DNA of 64,000 bases. It comes from Acinetobacter sp. ANC 4173 (GTDB lineage Bacteria; Pseudomonadota; Gammaproteobacteria; Pseudomonadales; Moraxellaceae). The position numbers and the translations under genes were made by a program. Shown one piece after another: positions 17,303 through 26,349 of this stretch (its first letter is position 1; each line of letters starts with the position of its first letter). The notes beneath the pieces were generated by a model. It was not told the origin of the DNA and did no database searches. It saw nothing but the letters and a program-made list of their open reading frames with translations. The stretch lies in contig NZ_SJOF01000001.1 of assembly GCF_004331255.1 (NCBI RefSeq), positions 372,001 through 436,000 on the forward strand, written 5' to 3'.

Positions 17303-18238
17303 TTACCGATTCACAATCATGCCTTTTAAAATCAGCGGTGCTTGCTTCTCAAACCACTGCTGAATCACCCGTGACGCCCGTGTATTCGGACGTCGAATGG
17401 TATGCGCTAGCACCACACTGCGCTGCAGTTCAGGCTCTACAATCAAACTTGCGGCTAAACGCTGCTGATTTTCTACACCAAATAGTCCCGAAGATATCGC
17501 ATATCCGCCCCCAGCCGCTACCAGCTCATGCTGTAAACGATTCGAGTCTGCTTCCATCACACAGTCAAACTTATAGTCCATCTGCCGAGCCAACTGATCT
17601 AACCGCGCACGTAAAGGATGCGGACGGCTTGGGACAATTAAAGGCAAATCCTGCAAATCTCTGAGTTTAATGGTCGGCTGTTCCACCAAAGGATCATTGG
17701 CTTCACCCACCAACATTAAACCAAATTCTGCAATCACCGCTTCTTCGGATTTAATCACTTCCCCTTCACGAAGTAGCAGCGCCATATCAATGCGCCCTTC
17801 CTCAATCATCTCTTCCAAATGTACATTGGAACCTTCACTCAGGTGCAAATCAATTCGTGGGTAATTTTCTTTGACATAACGGTATAACGCACCGGAAAGC
17901 TGACGCACTAAGGCCGGCAATAAACCGACACGCACCTCACCAATTGGCTCACCGCCATAGGTACGAATATCATCTTCAATCGCACCGCATTCAATCGCTA
18001 GGTTAATAATGCGTGGCAATAATTCATAACCGAGTTCAGTCAGTACCACCCCACGCCCTGTACGTTTAAATAAACGTGTGCCGCATTGTTCTTCCAGTTG
18101 GGCAATATGCCGGCTGATCATGGACTGCGGCACATTAAAAGCATGCGCAGCTTTGGACAGACTGCCCAGCTCTGCCACTTTAATAAACACCAGCCATTTA
18201 GAATCCAAGATTGATTGCATGCCTATTTCCCTATTCAT
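17303..18238 (-). CDS. LysR-family transcriptional regulator of the catabolic cluster
   Basis: A 311-aa LysR regulator with an N-terminal winged helix-turn-helix (FIKVAELGSLSKAAHAFNVPQSMISRHIAQLEEQ) and a C-terminal inducer-binding domain beginning about residue 95 (IGEVRVGLLPALV). It resembles the Nac/CynR-like branch. Its place between the two halves of the aromatic cluster makes it the likely controller, with targets in the divergent regions at 15262-15495 and 20347-20546. The ATG at 18220 (MQSILD) is an alternative start, better spaced from an AGGGA site. Confidence 0.88.
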   Translation of the reverse strand: MNREIGMQSILDSKWLVFIKVAELGSLSKAAHAFNVPQSMISRHIAQLEEQCGTRLFKRTGRGVVLTELGYELLPRIINLAIECGAIEDDIRTYGGEPIGEVRVGLLPALVRQLSGALYRYVKENYPRIDLHLSEGSNVHLEEMIEEGRIDMALLLREGEVIKSEEAVIAEFGLMLVGEANDPLVEQPTIKLRDLQDLPLIVPSRPHPLRARLDQLARQMDYKFDCVMEADSNRLQHELVAAGGGYAISSGLFGVENQQRLAASLIVEPELQRSVVLAHTIRRPNTRASRVIQQWFEKQAPLILKGMIVNR

Positions 18239-18248
18239 GTTCCCTATG

Positions 18249-18277
18249 AAAAAACCGGCCTGAAACCCAGACCGGTT
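18249..18277 (-). terminator. Terminator after the reductase gene
   Basis: AACCGG...CCGGTT with an inner CTG/CAG pair and a T-run on the minus strand. It lies between the reductase stop and the LysR start, so the regulator probably has its own promoter or relies on read-through. Confidence 0.7.
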
Positions 18278-18296
18278 CAGACGGCTATAGCATCCT

Positions 18297-19541
18297 TTAT
18301 ACCGAGTTTAAGCTCAAAAGACTCTTTAAATTGGTATGAATATCCGCAACTTGATGCTTGCTTGGTGTGATACCTGCTTCCAGCAGTTTACGCGCCATCA
18401 TATGATCTACAGGTTGATTGACCGAATCAATGGCCACAAGTTTATCTTTGGCATAATGGAACACGGAAAAACGGCCGCTTTTCATATCACCGCGAATCAC
18501 ATAATCACTGGTATCAAAGGATAAACCGGTCATTTGCAGGCGGATATCCCCCTGATCAGTCCAGAACCACGGTACATTTTTATATTCCTCAGGTTGTTCA
18601 GTGACAAACTTCGCGACCGTAATGGCTTGGTCATTGGCATTTTGTACTGATTCCAAACGGATGCGGCGGTCGCCGGCAAAATGGTTTTCGTGATTAGCAC
18701 AGTCACCAATGGCAAAAATGTTGGCAATATTGGTTTGCATGGTACGGTTCACGCTGATGCCATTATCACATTGAATACCGGCCTGCTCTGCCAGCTCGGT
18801 ATTTGGAATCGCACCCACACCGACCAAGACCAGCTCGGCTGGAATCACACCATCGGCACAGCGCACACCGGTGACTTTGCCATTTTCACCGACAAATTCA
18901 TTAATGAATGCACCAGTTTCAATCTGAATGCCATTGTTACGGTGAATCTCGGCAATATAGTCCGATACCAATGGCGACACGGAACGGCCCAACACCCGTG
19001 GCATATGCTCAAGTACCGTGACATGTTTACCCAAACAGTGTGCAGTGGATGCCAATTCTAAACCTATAAAACCACCGCCAATAATCACCACATTTTCAGC
19101 AGTGTTCATAGAGGTACGCAATTGGCGTGCATCCTGCAAAGTACGCAGGCTCATTACCCCTTGCAACTCTGTCCCTGGTAAAGGCAATTGACGTGGACGT
19201 GTACCCATCGCCAAGACCAAATAATCATATTCAATCATGTCGCCATGATAGAGCTTGACCACATTTTCATCTGGGTCAATCTCACTCACCGCCGTATTGA
19301 GTCGTAAATCAATTTGATACTTTTCATAAAAGTTTTCAGGCTGTAGACACAGTTTGGACAAGTCCATTTCATGTGCATCTTTGACAAAACTTTTTGACAA
19401 TGGCGGACGGTGATAGGGCAATTCCGCTTCATTGCTAATCAAGACAATATCACCATGAAACTGTTCATGACGCAGGGCTTTGGCACAGGCACAGCCTGCA
19501 TGTCCACCGCCAATAATGACGACTTTTTTATTGTTATTCAT
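18297..19541 (-). CDS. GR-type ferredoxin reductase of the dioxygenase system
   Basis: An FAD/NAD(P)H oxidoreductase of 414 aa in the glutathione-reductase-like class used by dioxygenase and P450 systems (BphA4, PuxA). An FAD dinucleotide site opens the protein (VVIIGGGHAGCACAKAL), PYHRPPLSK follows near residue 47, an NAD site lies at VVIIGGGFIGLELA (about 150), and a second FAD motif is IFAIGDCAN (about 277). The C-terminal reductase domain is present. No other ferredoxin reductase is seen nearby, so it should serve the [3Fe-4S] ferredoxin at 8248-8466 even though the genes lie 10 kb apart. Confidence 0.9.
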   Translation of the reverse strand: MNNNKKVVIIGGGHAGCACAKALRHEQFHGDIVLISNEAELPYHRPPLSKSFVKDAHEMDLSKLCLQPENFYEKYQIDLRLNTAVSEIDPDENVVKLYHGDMIEYDYLVLAMGTRPRQLPLPGTELQGVMSLRTLQDARQLRTSMNTAENVVIIGGGFIGLELASTAHCLGKHVTVLEHMPRVLGRSVSPLVSDYIAEIHRNNGIQIETGAFINEFVGENGKVTGVRCADGVIPAELVLVGVGAIPNTELAEQAGIQCDNGISVNRTMQTNIANIFAIGDCANHENHFAGDRRIRLESVQNANDQAITVAKFVTEQPEEYKNVPWFWTDQGDIRLQMTGLSFDTSDYVIRGDMKSGRFSVFHYAKDKLVAIDSVNQPVDHMMARKLLEAGITPSKHQVADIHTNLKSLLSLNSV

Positions 19542-19566
19542 TGTGATTTCACTCCATGAAAATCAT

Positions 19567-20346
19567 TTAGGATTTAAAAAAATTCTTAAGCTGCATAGTG
19601 ACTTGATCAGGCGCTTCAAAATTGCAGATATGCCCACTGCCTTGAATAATATTCAGCTGTGCATTCGGTAACTGGGCCACCATGGCCTGCATATCCTCAA
19701 CAGGGCCACCGCCATGATCATGTTCTGCCGCGAGCAATAATACTGGTGCGGTGATTTGTCCCAATTGCTGAGAAAAATCCATTTCAATAAAGGCATTCAC
19801 ATAAGCACAGTAACCTTCAACCGTGGTGCGTTTAATCATGGCGCGTAATTGCTGATCCACTTCCGGATGCGACTGGCGGAACGCTTCTGAAAGCCAACGA
19901 TCTACTGTGATATCACCGAGTTTATCCAAACCATTGGCTTGTGCTTTGGCACAGCGGTCACGCCAAAAGTCATGACGATCATCCGGCTGACGTGGACGAC
20001 AGCAACACGCGACAATTTTTTCAATCCGCTGAGGATACGACAGTCCCAAAGATAAAGACACCGAACCACCAAAGCCTAGACCAACGACACTGCTTTTTTG
20101 AATGCCCAAATGATCCCATAATGCAATCACCCCATCGACGATGTCTTGATAAGTACAATTTTCTGGTGGCAAGGGACTTAAGTTGTGCCCCCAAGGATCA
20201 AAGGTCAGGATTTGATAATCTGCTGCAAGGATCGCCGCATGTGCAGCCCAAAAGCTCGCATCATTGCCAATGCCGGGAATAAAGGTCACCCAAGGGGCAT
20301 CCGACTTGCCTTGAACCTGATGATGAAATAACGGGAATGACTTCAT
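19567..20346 (-). CDS. Alpha/beta hydrolase-fold protein lacking the nucleophile serine
   Basis: A 259-aa alpha/beta hydrolase most like 3-oxoadipate enol-lactonase (PcaD) and related esterases. The acid D210 (LAAEHD) and histidine H239 (GSGHICNF) are in place. The nucleophile elbow reads G-L-G-F-G-G (89-94), with glycine 91 where serine is expected. The DNA there is unambiguous (GGT CTA GGC TTT GGT), with no frameshift. The protein may be a non-hydrolytic lyase, an isomerase or a ligand-binding pseudoenzyme. It is the first gene of a minus-strand pair with the ferredoxin reductase, divergent from the second extradiol operon. Confidence 0.82.
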   Translation of the reverse strand: MKSFPLFHHQVQGKSDAPWVTFIPGIGNDASFWAAHAAILAADYQILTFDPWGHNLSPLPPENCTYQDIVDGVIALWDHLGIQKSSVVGLGFGGSVSLSLGLSYPQRIEKIVACCCRPRQPDDRHDFWRDRCAKAQANGLDKLGDITVDRWLSEAFRQSHPEVDQQLRAMIKRTTVEGYCAYVNAFIEMDFSQQLGQITAPVLLLAAEHDHGGGPVEDMQAMVAQLPNAQLNIIQGSGHICNFEAPDQVTMQLKNFFKS

Positions 20347-20546
20347 GTCAGTTGAACTCCACTCATATCTTGTTTTGACTTAATTAAACAAAAATGAGCA
20401 ATCCATCCAAGCGTTGAAATCCTAAATCAGATATCCAGAAAATGCATAACTGCTTTATAGCTTAGATGCTATTTTCACATGCCAATGCTTCGTAGAGTAA
20501 GGATCAAGGAAAAGTAAAACTTTGGTCATGACCAATGGAGTATGAG
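20347..20546. promoter_or_regulatory. Divergent promoter region with CAGATATCCA motif
   Basis: This 200-base gap separates the minus-strand hydrolase/reductase pair from the plus-strand dioxygenase operon and must hold both promoters. The motif CAGATATCCA at 20428-20437 is identical to one upstream of the OCD gene (15338-15347), pointing to a shared regulator. Promoter boxes are not clear enough to call. Confidence 0.45.
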
Positions 20547-21524
20547 ATGACTGTAGCAAAAGATTTTAAAATAAAAGGCTTGGACCGTATACGTTTTGGC
20601 GTTGAACACTTGGATGATGCTCTGCGCTTTGCAGATGACTGGGGCTTAACCCAAGTGACAAGCGATCAAGATAACAGCTACCTGTTTGTCACGACAGATC
20701 ATTCCCAAGTGGAAATTTTCCAAGCAGATTCAAATAATCCTGCCCGTACCCCGATTGGTAGTCCAAGCGGGATGTGTGAAATGGTTTGGGGCGTTGAAGA
20801 TCAGGCCAGCCTGGATGCCATTGCTGCTGAACTGCGTACTGACCGTGAAGTGACTGTGGATGCCAATGGCACTGTACATAGTCAGGATGATCTCGGTATT
20901 CGCATCTCTTTTCGTATCGCACAGCGCAGTTATGTACCATTTACCGATACTCAATTTAACTCTCCAAGCCAACCAAAACGTGTCAACAGCCGTGCGCCAC
21001 GTTATAACAAAGCCCAGCCTTATGAAATTAGCCACCTCGCGATTGGGGTCGATCATGCAGGTGAAGCAGTCAAGTTCTATTTAGAACGCCTCGGCTTTTT
21101 AGTCTCGGATCGTTATGCCGACCGTGGGGTGTTTATTCGCTGTTCGGCAGAAGGCAACCATCATCACCTGTTCTTTATGAATGGCAAAGCACCAGGCACA
21201 CGCTTTAACCATCTGGCCTTTAAAGTCCGTGACATCCATGAAGTGATTTTTGGCGGGCAACACATTGATAGCCAAGGCTGGACCACATTTGCAGGGCCGG
21301 GTCGTCACCGCGTGTCTTCTGCATGTTTCTGGTATTTCCTCAGCCCATTTGGTGGGGCTTGGGAATATGCTGCCGATGAAGACATTGTCACTCAAGATTG
21401 GGAATCCACCGACTTTGCAGCTGAAGCACACATCTTTACCGAATGGACCTTTGGTCTGGAAAAATCGGATGGCACCCTGCGCGGGCCAATCTCACAAAGT
21501 AAAGCACAAGCATTAGAAGATTAA
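20547..21524 (+). CDS. Extradiol ring-cleavage dioxygenase (second copy, two-domain VOC)
   Basis: A meta-cleaving dioxygenase of 325 aa. The metal triad is H163 (ISHLAIGV), H222 (FNHLAFKV) and E273 (GAWEYAAD). H254 in GPGRHRVSS and Y263 match the usual second-shell residues. It is paralogous to the enzyme at 10539-11483, with nearly the same triad spacing. The start is the ATG at 20547, seven bases after GGAG; an ATG four codons earlier overlaps that site. It leads an operon with two hydrolases, a lipocalin-like protein and an FAD monooxygenase, so the hydroxylation, ring cleavage and hydrolysis steps are encoded together. Confidence 0.9.
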   Translation: MTVAKDFKIKGLDRIRFGVEHLDDALRFADDWGLTQVTSDQDNSYLFVTTDHSQVEIFQADSNNPARTPIGSPSGMCEMVWGVEDQASLDAIAAELRTDREVTVDANGTVHSQDDLGIRISFRIAQRSYVPFTDTQFNSPSQPKRVNSRAPRYNKAQPYEISHLAIGVDHAGEAVKFYLERLGFLVSDRYADRGVFIRCSAEGNHHHLFFMNGKAPGTRFNHLAFKVRDIHEVIFGGQHIDSQGWTTFAGPGRHRVSSACFWYFLSPFGGAWEYAADEDIVTQDWESTDFAAEAHIFTEWTFGLEKSDGTLRGPISQSKAQALED

Positions 21525-21551
21525 CGCTGACGTTGAGATAAGGAATAAAGC

Positions 21552-22454
21552 ATGAATGCCACTGTTCATACCGAAGCGGAACACTATTGGGTGCAACTAA
21601 TTCACTCAGATGTGCGCGTCATTCAAAGCAAATATAAAAGCCGTATTTTAGAAGCAGGCAATCCAAACCATCCAGCCCTGTTTTTACTGCATGGCACTGG
21701 CGGTCATTTAGAAAATTATGCCCGCAACATTCCTGCACTGGCGGAACATTTTCATGTCATCGCACTGGATTTTATCTGGCATGGCCGTTCACAAACCACC
21801 GGTTTTGATCATGAAGTGATTCCAGTACTGATTGATCAAATCTTGGATGTCATGCAGCAACTAAATATTGAGCGTGCGCATTTTGAAGGGCAATCGATGG
21901 GCGGTTGGGTCGCAATGCAACTGGCGATTCAACACCATGAAAAAGTCGATCGTTTGGTGTTGACCACCACCATGGGCTATCGCCCAGATGAAGGAGCGAT
22001 TTCAAATTATGTTGAACCGCACTGGGCGGCCAATTTACCCAGTTCCATTCAGGTCTTAGAAAACCCCAGCTTTGACAATGTCCGTACCCGTATGGCACGT
22101 ATTTTGGCCCAGCCTGAACGCCTGACCGATGAAGCCATTCAAGTTCGTCAAGCACTCTACCGTCAGCCTGCTTTAGCTGAAGTGCAAAAGCTGTTTATTA
22201 CCGAATATTTGTCTGGTCAAACCATTCAAAAACACACGGTAACCGATGCCTTAGCCCAACAGATTCAAGCACCAACCTTGGTGTATTGGGGCGATGCCAA
22301 CCGCACTCCGCCGGCCTTAGGTCAGCACATCGCTAACCAAGTTCAGCATGGTCAATTTTACTGTGCCGTAGACACGGGACACTGGGCGCAATTTGAAAGT
22401 GCTGACATTCACAACCAAGTCGTGACTGAATTTTTATTGGCAAAGCACACATAA
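21552..22454 (+). CDS. Alpha/beta hydrolase (probable ring-cleavage-product or ester hydrolase)
   Basis: A 300-aa alpha/beta hydrolase with an intact triad: S115 (EGQSMGG), D248 (YWGDANRTPP) and H277 (DTGHWAQF). The oxyanion strand is LLHGTGGHLENY near residue 46. It could hydrolyse a meta-cleavage product or an ester formed in the pathway. The neighbouring hydrolase at 22957-23784 is the more typical C-C hydrolase, so this one probably acts on another bond or on the product of the other extradiol enzyme. It starts 27 bases after the dioxygenase stop. Confidence 0.85.
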   Translation: MNATVHTEAEHYWVQLIHSDVRVIQSKYKSRILEAGNPNHPALFLLHGTGGHLENYARNIPALAEHFHVIALDFIWHGRSQTTGFDHEVIPVLIDQILDVMQQLNIERAHFEGQSMGGWVAMQLAIQHHEKVDRLVLTTTMGYRPDEGAISNYVEPHWAANLPSSIQVLENPSFDNVRTRMARILAQPERLTDEAIQVRQALYRQPALAEVQKLFITEYLSGQTIQKHTVTDALAQQIQAPTLVYWGDANRTPPALGQHIANQVQHGQFYCAVDTGHWAQFESADIHNQVVTEFLLAKHT

Positions 22455-22491
22455 CAACAGATTGTAAATTTAAAAATTTAAGGATGAAAAA

Positions 22492-22920
22492 ATGTCGAAT
22501 GTAGATTTAACCGGTCGCTGGGAACTGGTGACTTTTGCGCAAAACTATGATGACGGACGCCAAGTGCTGCCGATGGGCGAAGCACCGCAAGGCATTATTC
22601 AATATACCGCAGATGGCTTTATGAGCTGCATGATCTGCCGTCCAAACCGTGCCAATTTTACCACTGGCGGTCAATGGAATGCCTCGGATGCAGAAAAAGC
22701 GGGGGCCTATAACAGCATGATGTCCTACGCAGGACGTTACAGCATTAAAAATGACACAGTCACCCATTTTGTGGATCTGAGCTTATTCCCTAATTGGATT
22801 GGCGGCCTGCAAAAACGCACGTTTCAGTTTGATGAACAAGGTCAGCTTAGCCTTACGGCTCGCTTAGAAGAAAACACTTCTGAAGCACGTACCGCTTTAT
22901 TGCTATGGAAACGTGGCTAA
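22492..22920 (+). CDS. Lipocalin-like domain protein
   Basis: A 142-aa protein of the lipocalin-like family (PF13924), with the opening DLTGRWELV and the Y-T-x-D-G-F-M-S motif near residue 44. There is no signal peptide, so it should be cytoplasmic. Members occur in aromatic and polyketide clusters as binding or cyclase-like proteins, with no firmly assigned reaction. Its place between two hydrolase genes, with an AAGGATG site six bases before the start, suggests a pathway role such as binding or isomerising an intermediate. Confidence 0.78.
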   Translation: MSNVDLTGRWELVTFAQNYDDGRQVLPMGEAPQGIIQYTADGFMSCMICRPNRANFTTGGQWNASDAEKAGAYNSMMSYAGRYSIKNDTVTHFVDLSLFPNWIGGLQKRTFQFDEQGQLSLTARLEENTSEARTALLLWKRG

Positions 22921-22956
22921 GCCTTTAAGCATTTTGAAAATTTTCAAGGAATGAAT

Positions 22957-23784
22957 ATGAATACGATGACAAATCCAGAAATGGGCAAAAGCATTCAGTG
23001 TGGTGCCATTCAAACCAATTACCACGACGTGGGTCAAGGCGAACCTGTTCTACTACTGCATGGTTCTGGCCCGGGGGTCAGTGCATGGGCCAACTGGCGT
23101 CTCACCATTCAAGCCCTGCAAAATGACTACCGCCTATTGGCACCTGATTTTGCCGGTTTTGGTTACAGCACTTTCCCCGAAGATATCAGCTTTAATCGTG
23201 ATACTTGGCTCAAGCAAATGGTCGATTTCCTCGATGCCTTGGGGCTAGAAAAAGTTAATGTGATTGGCAACTCCTTTGGTGGTTCTATGGCATTGGCACT
23301 AGCGATCTATCATCCAGAACGGGTCAACAAATTGATTTTAATGGGCAGTGTCGGTGTGCCGTTTGAACTCACCGCAGGCTTGGATGCCGTTTGGGGTTAC
23401 ACGCCATCGTTTGCAAATATGCAAGCGATCATGAAAATTTTCGCCTACAACCAAAACTTGGTCGGGGATGATTTGGTGCAAATGCGTTATATCGCCAGCA
23501 CCAAGGAAGATACCCGCGCTGCTTATGAGCGTATGTTCCCTGCTCCACGTCAGCAATGGGTCGAAGCAATGTCGCATTCCGAAGATGCCATTCGCCAAAT
23601 TAAACAGCCCACCCTGATGGTACATGGTCGTGATGACAAAGTGATTCCACTTTCGACTTCACTCACCATGCTGAATTGGATTGAAAATAGCCAAGTGCAT
23701 ATTTTCAGCCAATGTGGCCACTGGACCCAAATTGAACATGCCAAAAGCTTTACCCAATTAGTCGCTAACTTTTTGAAAAATTAA
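22957..23784 (+). CDS. Meta-cleavage product (C-C) hydrolase
   Basis: An alpha/beta hydrolase of 275 aa of the DmpD/TodF/CumD type, which hydrolyses the carbon-carbon bond of a ring-fission product to give 2-hydroxypenta-2,4-dienoate plus an acid. The signature LLLHGSGPGVSAWANWR lies at 32-48, the nucleophile is S106 (GNSFGG), the acid D226/D227 (HGRDDKVIPL) and the histidine H255 (CGHWTQIEH). The product would enter the hydratase/aldolase/dehydrogenase genes at 4761-7567. The ATG at 22957 is preferred because AAGGA lies six bases upstream; the ATG at 22951 abuts that site. Confidence 0.92.
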   Translation: MNTMTNPEMGKSIQCGAIQTNYHDVGQGEPVLLLHGSGPGVSAWANWRLTIQALQNDYRLLAPDFAGFGYSTFPEDISFNRDTWLKQMVDFLDALGLEKVNVIGNSFGGSMALALAIYHPERVNKLILMGSVGVPFELTAGLDAVWGYTPSFANMQAIMKIFAYNQNLVGDDLVQMRYIASTKEDTRAAYERMFPAPRQQWVEAMSHSEDAIRQIKQPTLMVHGRDDKVIPLSTSLTMLNWIENSQVHIFSQCGHWTQIEHAKSFTQLVANFLKN

Positions 23785-23803
23785 TGAATCAAGGATGACT
23801 CAG

Positions 23804-24946
23804 ATGACACAAAAATCTGCCGCTGCTGGCAAAAAAGCCCTGATTATTGGTGCAGGCACAGCCGGTATGGCTTCTGCCATTACCCTGTCTCGCATTGGTA
23901 TTGAGATTGACCTGATTGATATCAACCCCAATTGGGGCGCACTCGGTGCTGGACTGACCATTACCGGACCCACCCTACGTGCCCTGAAACAACTCGGCGT
24001 TTATGAGGAAGTCACTGAACAGGCCTATGTCGGTGACGGGATTCAGGTCTGTGATCCGCAAGGCAATCCGCTGCGCATTTTACCCACGCCGATGTTGGAA
24101 GGTTCAGATACTGCTGGAAGCGGTGGCATCATGCGCCCGACTATGCATTCGATTATGCATAAATATGTTGATGAAGCCGGTATTCAAATGCGTTTAGGTC
24201 TGACTGCGGATGCTTTTGAGCAGGATGATAAGGGCGTGACGGTCACATTTAGCGATGGCACAACGGGTCGTTATGATTTTGTATTGGGTTCTGATGGCGT
24301 GCTGTCTAAAACTCGCCAATTGCTGTTCCCAAATGCACCGAAAGCGGAATATACCGGTCAAAGCTGCTGGCGTTTATTCTTAAAACGTCCAGCCTCGGTC
24401 GAGCGCCGCACGTATTTCTTGGGTGGTCCTGTGAAAGTCGGTTTTACCCCAGTATCTCAAGAGCATATGTATATGTTCTTGTTAGAACGTTGCCCGCAGC
24501 GCTGGCAAGAACCTGAAGACAACTACAAAAACTTAAAGCAATTGCTTAAAGGCTACGATGGCATTTTGGCGGAAATTCGTGAATCTTTAACCGAAGCGGA
24601 TAATCCCAATATCAATTTCCGTCCCTTGGAATGTTTTGACCTGCCTGGGCCATGGTATGTCGGTAAAGTGCTATTGATTGGAGATTCCGCACACCCCACT
24701 ACACCGCAACTCGCATCTGGCGCCGGTATGGGCATTGAAGATGCACTGGTGCTTGCAGAAATTTTTGAGAAACAAGCTGATGTAGAAAGCGCGTTTGCTG
24801 AATTTATGCAGCGCCGTGAACAGCGTTGCCGTTTAGTCACCCAAAGCTCGATGGAAATTGGCCGTCTAGAACAACAGCGTGCACCTGTCGAACAGCAAAC
24901 AGCGGTCGTCACCAAAGCACTGGAAATCTTAAAAGAAGCGATTTAG
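23804..24946 (+). CDS. FAD-dependent aromatic monooxygenase
   Basis: A flavoprotein hydroxylase of 380 aa in the PHBH/salicylate-hydroxylase class. The FAD dinucleotide site is ALIIGAGTAGMASAITL near residue 11, the DG motif reads GSDGVLSKTRQL, and the second FAD motif is LIGDSAHPTTPQLASGAGMG. It should add a hydroxyl to a phenolic ring to create the diol for the extradiol enzyme in this operon. It resembles flavonoid and salicylate hydroxylases in general layout, but the substrate is unknown. The ATG at 23804 is chosen for its spacing from AAGG; an ATG three codons earlier abuts that site. Confidence 0.88.
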   Translation: MTQKSAAAGKKALIIGAGTAGMASAITLSRIGIEIDLIDINPNWGALGAGLTITGPTLRALKQLGVYEEVTEQAYVGDGIQVCDPQGNPLRILPTPMLEGSDTAGSGGIMRPTMHSIMHKYVDEAGIQMRLGLTADAFEQDDKGVTVTFSDGTTGRYDFVLGSDGVLSKTRQLLFPNAPKAEYTGQSCWRLFLKRPASVERRTYFLGGPVKVGFTPVSQEHMYMFLLERCPQRWQEPEDNYKNLKQLLKGYDGILAEIRESLTEADNPNINFRPLECFDLPGPWYVGKVLLIGDSAHPTTPQLASGAGMGIEDALVLAEIFEKQADVESAFAEFMQRREQRCRLVTQSSMEIGRLEQQRAPVEQQTAVVTKALEILKEAI

Positions 24947-24950
24947 TCCA

Positions 24951-24986
24951 AAGCCCCGATCACATTTGATCGGGGCTTATTTTTTA
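24951..24986 (+). terminator. Terminator of the plus-strand catabolic operon
   Basis: AGCCCCGATC and GATCGGGGCT form a perfect 10-bp stem around ACATTT, followed by TATTTTTT. Confidence 0.92.
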
Positions 24987-25066
24987 AAACAACAATGATA
25001 GACAACCGTCTAAGCAACACGCTCAGTGAAGAGCTCACATGATTTGCATGCTAAAGGAGCAGCATT

Positions 25067-26269
25067 ATGGTTCGTATCGAAAGCAAGCGCGGGATGTTTG
25101 CGCTGATGATGGCACATTGTGCCGGTATGGTAGATTTGGTGGCCTTGCCGATTTGGGTCGGAACGTTGATTGCACATTATCATTTTGACCCACAACAGGC
25201 TGGTGGACTTGCCACTTTATTTTTAATTGGTGCAGCAGGTGCCAGTTTATTCTTTGCGCCACGTTTTAATCGTATTCAGGTGAAACTCGCTGCCGTATTG
25301 GGCTTTGCATTGGCTACCGTTGCTTTCGTACTTTCTGCAAGCACTATCAGTTTTCCTGTATTAGCAGGTCTACACTTTCTTGGGGGGCTTTCTGCAGGGA
25401 CTGCTTTAAGCGTGACCCATGGCACTATGGGGCATGGTCTGAATCCACACCGTATTTTCGGTATTGCAGGCCTTGCGATTGGTATTTTTGGGGTTCTATT
25501 CCTAGGTGGAACACCAGGCATTATTCAGCAGTTCGGCGGTCATAGCATGTTCTATGTAATGGCGGGTGTCATGTTACTGGCGACTTTAGCTTGCTTGTTC
25601 TTTTTCCCCAAACCAACACGCGCGGTAGAGTTTGACAATTTTGAGCAAATCAAAAACTTACCACCGCTCGGTAAACCGGTTTGGTTCTGTATGATTGGCG
25701 TGGCACTGCTGGCGATGACCCAAGCCATGACCCTGAGTTTTTATGAACGTATTGGTTTGGAACGTGGTTTTAGCCGTGACATGGTGACCATGGCTCTGGT
25801 GATTTACGGCATTGTCACCATCTTCCCAGCGCCATTGGCTGCACTGCTGGAAAAACGGGTCAGCATTACTGCCATTATTGCTTTTGGCCCTATCTTCCAA
25901 GGCATTTTTGCATTACTCACCACCCATACGCATGAATATGCTGTATTTGCTTTGACAGGTCCAATGATGGCCTTTACGATTTTATTTGTGCATACCTTTG
26001 CCTTTGGTTTATTGGCACGTTTAGATCCAACAGGTCGTGCGGTAGCTGGTACACCTGCCATGCTGATGGTTGGGGCAGCCGTAGCACCATTTATCAGCGG
26101 CACCATTGTGAAATTTATCAGCTTTGAAGCGATTGGCTATGCCTGCTGTGTTGTGGTGGCTGTACAGGTATTGTTATTCAGTCAAACCCGTAAAGCGGTA
26201 CTTACAGGCAAAACCAGTATTCCTGTACAAACCACACTGAAAAATAATAATACTCAGCCAGCGGCTTAG
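25067..26269 (+). CDS. MFS transporter
   Basis: A 400-aa membrane carrier with about 12 hydrophobic segments, beginning GMFALMMAHCAGMVDLVALPIW. It belongs to the major facilitator superfamily, nearest to YbfB-like or metabolite-uptake members. It lies just after the operon terminator with an AAAGGAG site before its ATG, so it has its own promoter or partial read-through. Uptake of the aromatic substrate or export of an intermediate is likely from context; specificity cannot be read. Confidence 0.85.
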   Translation: MVRIESKRGMFALMMAHCAGMVDLVALPIWVGTLIAHYHFDPQQAGGLATLFLIGAAGASLFFAPRFNRIQVKLAAVLGFALATVAFVLSASTISFPVLAGLHFLGGLSAGTALSVTHGTMGHGLNPHRIFGIAGLAIGIFGVLFLGGTPGIIQQFGGHSMFYVMAGVMLLATLACLFFFPKPTRAVEFDNFEQIKNLPPLGKPVWFCMIGVALLAMTQAMTLSFYERIGLERGFSRDMVTMALVIYGIVTIFPAPLAALLEKRVSITAIIAFGPIFQGIFALLTTHTHEYAVFALTGPMMAFTILFVHTFAFGLLARLDPTGRAVAGTPAMLMVGAAVAPFISGTIVKFISFEAIGYACCVVVAVQVLLFSQTRKAVLTGKTSIPVQTTLKNNNTQPAA

Positions 26270-26318
26270 ACCTGAATACTCATGTTCATTTAAAGTCTTA
26301 ACATTCTTATTTCAGTTT

Positions 26319-26349
26319 AGTCAGGCCTTTCATGAAGCCTGACTTTTTT
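26319..26349 (+). terminator. Terminator of the MFS gene
   Basis: AGTCAGGC and GCCTGACT flank a short loop and are followed by TTTTTTC. The rest of the 26270-26599 gap is AT-rich with no gene seen; it should carry the promoter of the exported protein at 26600. Confidence 0.85.
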
